A stretch of 6,375 bases of DNA, taken from positions 30,870 through 37,244 of the forward strand of contig MKSH01000268.1 of assembly GCA_001898095.1 (NCBI GenBank), written 5' to 3'. The stretch comes from Solirubrobacterales bacterium 70-9 (GTDB lineage: Bacteria; Actinomycetota; Thermoleophilia; Solirubrobacterales; 70-9). The notes under the pieces are model-generated. The model was not told the DNA's origin and ran no database searches. It was given only the letters and a program-made list of their open reading frames with translations. Positions 1 through 4,100 of this stretch are shown here, piece by piece; position 1 is the first letter of the stretch, and the number at the start of each line of letters is the position of its first letter. A program made the translations under genes and the position numbers.

Positions 1-85
1 AGAGGCCCCCGCCGGTGGTCGCGGGCGGCTGGAAGGTGGATTCGATCGCGGCGATGCGAGCAAGCGTCGTGTCCAGGCTCATCAT
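1..85 (-). CDS. N-terminus of an unidentified protein, possibly a flagellum-associated peptidoglycan hydrolase (partial)
   Basis: Only the first 28 codons are present; the gene runs off the left edge. The reading begins MMSLDTTLARIAAIESTFQ and then turns Pro/Thr/Gly-rich (PPATTGGG), so a short amphipathic helix is followed by a flexible linker. There are two adjacent ATG codons (85-83 and 82-80) and either could be the start; I give the outer one. The Shine-Dalgarno is weak: a GGGG at 102-99 lies 13 bases before the first ATG. There is no signal peptide in the visible part. The gene shares the strand of the flagellar genes and lies just beyond the flagellin terminator, so it has its own transcription unit. 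Short 'ARIAAIES'-like N-termini followed by linkers are, from memory, found on lytic transglycosylase/NlpC-type proteins in actinobacterial flagellar clusters. That identity is a guess; the existence of the coding start is more secure. Confidence 0.5.
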   Translation of the reverse strand, partial: MMSLDTTLARIAAIESTFQPPATTGGGL

Positions 86-117
86 CCCGATAATCGGTCC
101 CCGCGCAGCCCTCTTGA

Positions 118-147
118 GTTACATCAGAACATTTACCCAATTGTCGA
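118..147 (-). promoter_or_regulatory. Possible housekeeping-type promoter for the partial gene at 85-1
   Basis: On the minus strand TCGACA (147-142, 5 of 6 to TTGACA) is followed after 18 bases by TGTAAC (123-118, 4 of 6 to TATAAT). This sits in the most AT-rich part of the gap and would give a leader of about 25 bases. A perfect short inverted repeat GAGAC-N3-GTCTC (146-158) overlaps the -35 element and could be an operator. Both matches are modest and no expression evidence is available. Confidence 0.25.
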
Positions 148-194
148 GACGGAGTCTCTGGACGCGCGTTCTACAAAGTCAGGAATTTGAGAGC

Positions 195-226
195 AAAAGG
201 GCGGCCGGCCTCGACCGACCGCCCTT
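195..226 (-). terminator. Rho-independent terminator of the flagellin gene
   Basis: Fifteen bases after the flagellin stop, the minus strand forms AAGGGCGG (226-219) paired perfectly with CCGCCCTT (204-197). Three further pairs lie inside after one mismatch (CGG 217-215 with CCG 208-206), leaving a 6-base loop. The stem runs into a tract that reads TTTT (198-195) in the transcript. A strong GC stem, a U tract and the position directly after a stop codon make this a convincing intrinsic terminator. Confidence 0.85.
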
Positions 227-241
227 CGCGCGGGTGGGGGA

Positions 242-1045
242 CTAGCCCTGGAGCAGCGAAAGCACCGAGGACCCGGACTGCTGGGCCTGGGCCAGCATCG
301 CCGTGCCGGCCTGCTGCAGGATCTGCAGCTTGGTGAATTCGACCATTTCGGAGGCCATGTCCACATCGCGGATGCGGCTTTCCGAGGCGCTCAGGTTTTC
401 CTGGTAGACGGAGAGGTTGTTCAGGGTGTGTTCGAGGCGGTTCTGCACCGCACCGAATTCGGCGCGCTGGGTCGAGACCGCTTCGATCGCTTTGTCGATG
501 TTTTCCAGCGATTTTTCTTCGCTGAGTTTGAACGTTTCGGCGGTTACCGCTTCACCGAGGCTGATCGTCGAGACGCTGATCGTCTCGCCGTCGTTCGCGC
601 CCACCTGGAAGGTGATCTGCGCTTTTTCGTTGAGCAGTTTGATGCCGTTGAATTCGGTGTCTTCGCCGATCTGTTCGACCTCCGACGCGAGCTGGTTGAC
701 CTCGAGCTGGATCGATTCTTTGTCGGATTCCGACAGCGAGCCGTTCTTGTACTGGACGGCGAGTTCGCGGGTGCGCTGCAGCATCGAGTGCACCTCGTTG
801 AGTGCGCCTTCCGCCGTCTGCACGACGGAGATCGCGTCCTGCGTGTTGCGCTGGGCCTGGCCGATGCCTTTGACCTGGGCGCGCAGCCGTTCGCTGATCG
901 CCAGGCCGGCGGCGTCATCCGCAGCACGGTTGATGCGGTAGCCCGACGACAGCCGTTCCATCGCTTTCCCGAGGCCTTCGCTCGTCGAGACGAGGTTCCG
1001 GTGGGCGTTGAACGCTTCGATGTTGGTCTGGATACGAAGGGACAT
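242..1045 (-). CDS. fliC/hag: Flagellin (filament protein)
   Basis: This is a 267-residue flagellin, the subunit exported through the flagellar type III apparatus to build the filament. The N-terminal D0/D1 region (about 1-140) begins MSLRIQTNIEAFNAHR and carries the conserved RLSSGYRINRAADDAAGLAI stretch (31-50). The C-terminal D1/D0 region (about 175-267) ends SGSSVLSLLQG, and SRIRDVDMASEMVEFTK (223-239) is the family signature. Only a short segment (about 140-175) joins the two, so the variable outer domains are absent and this is a minimal flagellin. QRTRELAVQ (90-98) matches the core that Toll-like receptor 5 recognises in other flagellins. There is no cysteine. The start at 1045 is fixed by homology and by AAGGAG (1062-1057); an upstream in-frame ATG at 1141 lies inside the promoter and is not used. 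Glu and Lys are often GAA and AAA, unlike the GAG-rich neighbours, and the stop is TAG. It is transcribed alone from a sigma-28-type promoter and ends at the terminator at 226-195. Confidence 0.97.
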   Translation of the reverse strand: MSLRIQTNIEAFNAHRNLVSTSEGLGKAMERLSSGYRINRAADDAAGLAISERLRAQVKGIGQAQRNTQDAISVVQTAEGALNEVHSMLQRTRELAVQYKNGSLSESDKESIQLEVNQLASEVEQIGEDTEFNGIKLLNEKAQITFQVGANDGETISVSTISLGEAVTAETFKLSEEKSLENIDKAIEAVSTQRAEFGAVQNRLEHTLNNLSVYQENLSASESRIRDVDMASEMVEFTKLQILQQAGTAMLAQAQQSGSSVLSLLQG

Positions 1046-1056
1046 TCTCGATCGCT

Positions 1057-1062
1057 CTCCTT
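1057..1062 (-). promoter_or_regulatory. Flagellin Shine-Dalgarno, overlapping a second CsrA-like AAGGA motif
   Basis: AAGGAG lies 11 bases before the flagellin ATG and fits the anti-Shine-Dalgarno well. Its AAGGA also matches the A-N-GGA core bound by CsrA. Together with the AGGGA loop 30 bases upstream it gives two GGA sites, one of them covering the ribosome binding site. The Shine-Dalgarno role is secure; the CsrA role is inferred. Confidence 0.75.
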
Positions 1063-1083
1063 GGATCGTTGTTTGATGTTCCC

Positions 1084-1104
1084 GGGGCAACTCCCTGTCG
1101 CCCC
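1084..1104 (-). promoter_or_regulatory. Leader hairpin of flagellin mRNA with AGGGA loop (candidate CsrA site)
   Basis: In the flagellin 5' leader, GGGGCGAC (1104-1097) pairs with GTTGCCCC (1091-1084) over eight base pairs, one of them G-U. The 5-base loop is AGGGA (1096-1092). Loop plus flanks read ACAGGGA, which fits the ACARGGA core of the CsrA consensus, and CsrA prefers GGA in a hairpin loop. The hairpin lies between the predicted transcription start (about 1120) and the ribosome binding site. The hairpin is visible directly; binding by CsrA is inferred by analogy with the Bacillus subtilis hag leader. Confidence 0.5.
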
Positions 1105-1124
1105 ACATATGAACTGCGCCTCGG

Positions 1125-1151
1125 TGATCGGCCGCCGCCAAGCGTTCTTTA
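1125..1151 (-). promoter_or_regulatory. Sigma-28 (FliA/SigD/WhiG-type) promoter of flagellin
   Basis: The minus strand reads TAAA (1151-1148), 15 bases, then GCCGATCA (1132-1125). The classical flagellar sigma-28 promoter is TAAA-N15-GCCGATAA, so the -35 core and the spacing are exact and the -10 matches 7 of 8. Transcription should begin near 1119-1121, giving a leader of about 75 bases before the flagellin ATG. This is the normal class of promoter for flagellin, which strengthens the call. Confidence 0.85.
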
Positions 1152-1222
1152 GGCCGATTCGAGGGCGGGCGGGGACGGCGTACTTCGGAGCCCGTGTGGC
1201 CGGGGACGGTCCGTCGAGGGGG

Positions 1223-1245
1223 AAGCGCGCAGGTCCGGTGCGCTT
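1223..1245 (-). terminator. GC hairpin after the flhBA operon, possible terminator without a U tract
   Basis: AAGCGC (1245-1240) pairs perfectly with GCGCTT (1228-1223) around an 11-base loop. The transcript then runs into C-rich sequence, not U-rich. Hairpins with no U tail are often proposed as terminators in GC-rich actinobacteria. It lies 77 bases past the fliM-like stop and upstream of the flagellin promoter, where the operon would be expected to end. The function is uncertain. Confidence 0.35.
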
Positions 1246-1246
1246 G

Positions 1247-1320
1247 CGGGGAGAGGCGTCACGCATCCGTGGCGTGCGGCGTCCCCGGTGAGTTCGCAGT
1301 TAGCCACAACTATTGGGGAC
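1247..1320 (-). other. Competing stem structures just after the fliM-like stop codon
   Basis: Two bases beyond the stop the transcript reads GTCCCC (1320-1315), which can pair with GGGGAC (1286-1281). That same GGGGA, within CGGGGA (1287-1282), can instead pair with TCCCCG (1252-1247), enclosing an inner stem CACGC (1276-1272) with GCGTG (1264-1260) and a 7-base loop. The two outer pairings share bases and exclude each other. They may act in termination, mRNA end protection or switching. I recognise no known riboswitch consensus here. Confidence 0.35.
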
Positions 1321-1321
1321 C

Positions 1322-2542
1322 TCAGGGCGACTCGGGTTCGAGCGGCCGGTCGCCGTCGAGGCCGGTGACCGCGTCGATCCGGACGGCCCACTCCTCGTCG
1401 GCGACGACCAACTCACCGTGGCCGAGGCGGAGGCCGTTCACGTAGAGGTCGATCGGGTCCTCCAGCCGGCGGTCGAGCTCGACCACGGTGCCGACGCCCA
1501 GGGCGACGATCTGGGCGAGGGAGAGGCGGGCTTGGCCCATCTCGGCCCACACTCGGACGGGGACCTCGCCCAGCGAGCGGATCAGGGCGGCGTCGGGCTC
1601 GCCCTGCCAGGGCGGCCCCTGGGGCTCGGCGCCGCTCGCCAGGCGGGCGAGGCTCTCGGCCGCGTCGGGTTCGATCGCCGCGAGGATCTGGACGGCGCGG
1701 CGACCGCCGCTGCGTCCCGGCCGGCCGCGCAGCACCCGGACGCCCTCGACGCAGAGGCCGAGGCCGCGGTCGACCCGTCCTCCCAGCCGCAGGGTCGCCC
1801 CCGGGGCCAGGCGCAGGACCTCGGCGGCGGGCATCTCGATGCCCGCGATCTCCACCCGCAGCGGCACCTCGATCCCCGCCATCGCCTCGCGCAGGCGCCG
1901 GCCGTCGACCGGGTCGGGGCCCTCGTCGCCGATCGCCCCGCGCCCGAGGATGCGGTCCTCGACCGGGGCGATCGCCCGGTGGGGGAGGAGCAGCGCGAGC
2001 CCGAACTCGCGGCCGAGCATGCGGGCGCGCATCGCCAGCTCCAGGGTCGGCTCGCTGACCGGCGCGACCTGGGCGGTCTCCAACTGGGTGTCGATCGCGA
2101 CCAGGGCGAGGTCGGTGCCGGTGAGGTCGCGCCAGACCACGGTCAGCTGGCCGAGCAGGTCCTCGAAGAGGTGGCGCGCCAGGGCGAGGTCGATCTCGGT
2201 CAGGCGGCGGTCGGGCGGCGGCTCCTCGACCGAGCCGCTGAGCAGCGACTCGATCCCGCTGAGGACGAAGCCGGAGTCGGCGCCGAGCAGGATCTGGGTC
2301 CCGGTCGGGCGCAGCTCGACCACCGCGCAGAGCGCCGAGGGGGCGAGCCGGTCGTGGGCGTTGGCCCAGGTGAGCTGGGTCGACTCGAGGAACTCCAGTT
2401 CGATCGGCAGCCGCAGCTCGGCCGAGAGCCGGGTCGAGGTCGTGCGGCAGAAGGCGGCCAGCGCCCGGTGCAGCCGGCGCTCGTGGTCCGGCGTGAACTT
2501 CGTCGGCCGGGTGAAGTCGATCGTCTTCATCGCGGTGGTCAT
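1322..2542 (-). CDS. fliM: FliM-like motor switch protein fused to a C-terminal FliN (SpoA) domain
   Basis: This 406-residue protein belongs to the cytoplasmic C-ring of the flagellar motor, which sets rotation direction and receives torque through FliG. Residues 8-60 (IDFTRPTKFT onward) match the start of FliM's folded part, and about 70-200 match its CheC-like middle domain. Residues 220-290 form a first SpoA domain, as in ordinary FliM. Residues 318-392 (IRSLGEVPVRVWAEMGQARL, then VVELDRRLEDPIDLYVNG) form a second SpoA domain that reads like FliN. An acidic/Pro tail follows. Ordinary FliM is about 330 residues with one SpoA domain, so this looks like FliM plus FliN in one chain. The N-terminal LSQ-EIDALL peptide that binds phosphorylated CheY is missing. 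The GGxG loop of the middle domain reads SGSV (102-105). The start at 2542 gives an ATGA overlap with the upstream gene and has AGGAGG (2555-2550) seven bases before it. A second ATG (2530) is less well placed. A normal fliM or fliN elsewhere in the genome cannot be excluded. Confidence 0.85.
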   Translation of the reverse strand: MTTAMKTIDFTRPTKFTPDHERRLHRALAAFCRTTSTRLSAELRLPIELEFLESTQLTWANAHDRLAPSALCAVVELRPTGTQILLGADSGFVLSGIESLLSGSVEEPPPDRRLTEIDLALARHLFEDLLGQLTVVWRDLTGTDLALVAIDTQLETAQVAPVSEPTLELAMRARMLGREFGLALLLPHRAIAPVEDRILGRGAIGDEGPDPVDGRRLREAMAGIEVPLRVEIAGIEMPAAEVLRLAPGATLRLGGRVDRGLGLCVEGVRVLRGRPGRSGGRRAVQILAAIEPDAAESLARLASGAEPQGPPWQGEPDAALIRSLGEVPVRVWAEMGQARLSLAQIVALGVGTVVELDRRLEDPIDLYVNGLRLGHGELVVADEEWAVRIDAVTGLDGDRPLEPESP

Positions 2543-2916
2543 CGGTCGTCCTCCTCGTCCAGGGCGGCGCGCCGCCGTTCGATCTCGGCCAGCAGCGCGG
2601 CGCGCCGCTCCTCGGCGTGGGCTCGCGCCGCCGCCTCCTCGGCCACCGCCAGGTGGCGCCAGACCAGCACCGCCAGCGCCCAGCAGACCATGTAGGCGAG
2701 GACGCCCCCGAGCAGTGCCCGCAGGCCGGCGGCGGCGGGGGAGAGGCCCGAGTCGAGGGCGAGGAGGCCGACCAGGGCGAAGCCGCCGACCCCGCCCCAA
2801 CCGCGGGCGAGCTCGATCTGGCGGCAGGCGCGCGGATGGTCGGCGAGCCGGATCGAGACCTCCTGCGGGGGCGGGTCCTGGCCCGCCTCGAAGCCGAAGG
2901 AGTCGAGCGGGCTCAC
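2539..2916 (-). CDS. Small two-helix membrane protein with charged helical tail, unrecognised
   Basis: I do not recognise this 125-residue protein. The N-terminal 38 residues are soluble and Pro/charge-rich (MSPLDSFGFEAGQDPPPQEV). Two hydrophobic segments follow, about 40-55 (GGVGGFALVGLLAL) and about 66-90 (LGGVLAYMVCWALAVLVWR), joined by a short Gly/Ser/Ala loop. The last 35 residues are Glu/Arg/Ala-rich (EEAAARAHAEERRAALLAEI) and should form a long helix, probably a coiled coil. The visible pattern suggests an inner-membrane hairpin with both ends in the cytoplasm. The start is GTG at 2916, overlapping the flhF-like stop as GTGA, with GAAGG (2928-2924) seven bases before it. The stop overlaps the fliM-like start as ATGA. 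It occupies the slot after flhF that flhG often holds but has no ATPase motif. A role in anchoring the switch complex or the FlhF-like protein to the membrane is conjecture. Confidence 0.75.
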   Translation of the reverse strand: MSPLDSFGFEAGQDPPPQEVSIRLADHPRACRQIELARGWGGVGGFALVGLLALDSGLSPAAAGLRALLGGVLAYMVCWALAVLVWRHLAVAEEAAARAHAEERRAALLAEIERRRAALDEEDDR

Positions 2917-4100
2917 CGGGTCACCTTCGCCGCCAGGGCCCGCGGGTCGGCGGGCGCGATTCCGGCGGTGCCTTCGCCGGCGACGTAGCCGAGCGGCAGT
3001 CGGCTGCGGATCGCGACGTCGAGGACGCCGCCGACGTGGTCGCTCTCGGCCGCCGCCGTGAGCAGGGCCCGGTTCGGGTGGAGGGCATCGAGCCCGGCCA
3101 GGAGCTCGGCCGCCGCTGTGGCCGCGGTCCCGGCGCGCAGGGCCAGATGGACCTCGGCGAGCCGAGCTCCGTCGAGGGCCGCGGCCAGCGCCGCGACCGC
3201 GGCGGGATCGCCGGGCGAGGTCGGCGGCGTGTCGACCAGGATCAAGTCGGCGTCCGCAGCGGCGACCGCGGCCGCGAGGCCCGGGCCGTCGAGCGATTCG
3301 ACCGCGACCGCGGCCCCGCCGACGAGGGCGCGGAGGGCGCCGCCGCCGTCGCGCGGCTCGACCGCGAGGCAGGCGACCCGGCGCCCGGCACCGGCGTGGG
3401 CGATCGCCAGCGCCGCCAGCGCCGCCGTCTTGCCCGCGCCGGCCGGGCCGACGACGGCGATCGCCCGGCGCCCGGACGCGGCGGCGCCGGCCACCGGCAC
3501 GCGGTGGGCGAGCTCGTCGCGGACCAGGGTCCGCAGCCGTCCCGGGGCGGCGAGCGGGGCGAAGTCGCCGATCACCGAGTCGACCACGTCGGCGGCGAGG
3601 TCGGGACCGAGACCGGCGGCGACCATCCGCTCGCGCAAGTTCGTGGCGCGTCGCGACGCCGGGCCCGCCGCGGTCGCGGGCTCCGGCTCGACCGGGACGG
3701 GAGCTGCCGACACCTGCTCGAGCAGATCGACGAAGGGCCGTGCCTGGCCGACGAGCCGGCGGACGGCCGGGCTCGTCAATCCGTCGCGGGTCGCGGCGTC
3801 GTTGCGGATCGGATGCGGCTCGCAGGACGGGATCTCCTCCTCGAGCGGTGCCTCCGGTGCCGCGGGGGACCCACCGCCGTCGTCGTAGACGTCGATCCGC
3901 GGCCCGCCGGCCCGCGCGTCGACCTCGATGCACTGCTTCTGGAAGAAGCCGCCGATCCCGCCGACCAGGCCCTCGCGGCGGCGGACGATCACCGCCTCCG
4001 GGCCGAGCTCGGCCCGGATCTGGGGCAACAGCTCCTCGATCGTCGCCCCCCTGTAGGTCTTGACCTGGCTCTGGCCGACGGCCGTCGCGGTCTCGTTCAT
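2913..4100 (-). CDS. flhF: Divergent FlhF-like SRP-type GTPase family protein
   Basis: This 395-residue protein resembles FlhF, the SRP-family GTPase that decides where and how many flagella are built. Residues 12-62 (QVKTYRGATIEELLPQIRAE, then LGPEAVIVRRREG and IGGFFQKQCIEV) are a typical FlhF N-terminal B domain. A low-complexity, acidic/Pro/Ala linker covers about 63-150. An N-like helical region lies at about 150-205 and the G domain at about 210-395. The P-loop is intact as GPAGAGKT (218-225), but the usual following T-T is A-A. The DTYR-like motif reads EPRD (248-251), the DTAGR motif reads DTPPT (290-294), and the guanine-specifying TKxD is absent, with TAAAESD (348-354) in its place. 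The closing stretch GGVLDVAIRSRLPLGYVAGE (357-376) is again FlhF-like. It may therefore bind a nucleotide phosphate but probably is not a normal GTPase. The start overlaps the flhA stop as ATGA; GGGGGTGG (4115-4108) lies seven bases before it. The name is given for family, not proven function. Confidence 0.8.
   Translation of the reverse strand: MNETATAVGQSQVKTYRGATIEELLPQIRAELGPEAVIVRRREGLVGGIGGFFQKQCIEVDARAGGPRIDVYDDGGGSPAAPEAPLEEEIPSCEPHPIRNDAATRDGLTSPAVRRLVGQARPFVDLLEQVSAAPVPVEPEPATAAGPASRRATNLRERMVAAGLGPDLAADVVDSVIGDFAPLAAPGRLRTLVRDELAHRVPVAGAAASGRRAIAVVGPAGAGKTAALAALAIAHAGAGRRVACLAVEPRDGGGALRALVGGAAVAVESLDGPGLAAAVAAADADLILVDTPPTSPGDPAAVAALAAALDGARLAEVHLALRAGTAATAAAELLAGLDALHPNRALLTAAAESDHVGGVLDVAIRSRLPLGYVAGEGTAGIAPADPRALAAKVTR

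Noticed and set aside
91..135. Sigma-28 promoter for the partial gene
   Set aside because: A TAAA occurs at 135-132 but no GCCGATAA-like box lies 15 bases on. ACCGATTA at 98-91 has only a poor TCAA upstream and would place the transcription start at the ATG itself.
1046..1141. N-terminal extension of flagellin from an upstream ATG
   Set aside because: It would start inside the spacer between the promoter elements and add 32 residues before the canonical MSLRIQTNIEAF start, which has its own good Shine-Dalgarno.
428..1291. Plus-strand open frame opposite flagellin
   Set aside because: It is antisense to conserved flagellin codons and spans the sigma-28 promoter; no recognisable domain.
1160..1321. 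Known riboswitch (for example a cyclic di-GMP type) between the operon and flagellin
   Set aside because: Hairpins exist, but I could not fit the conserved bases of any riboswitch class I know, and the region precedes the flagellin transcription start.
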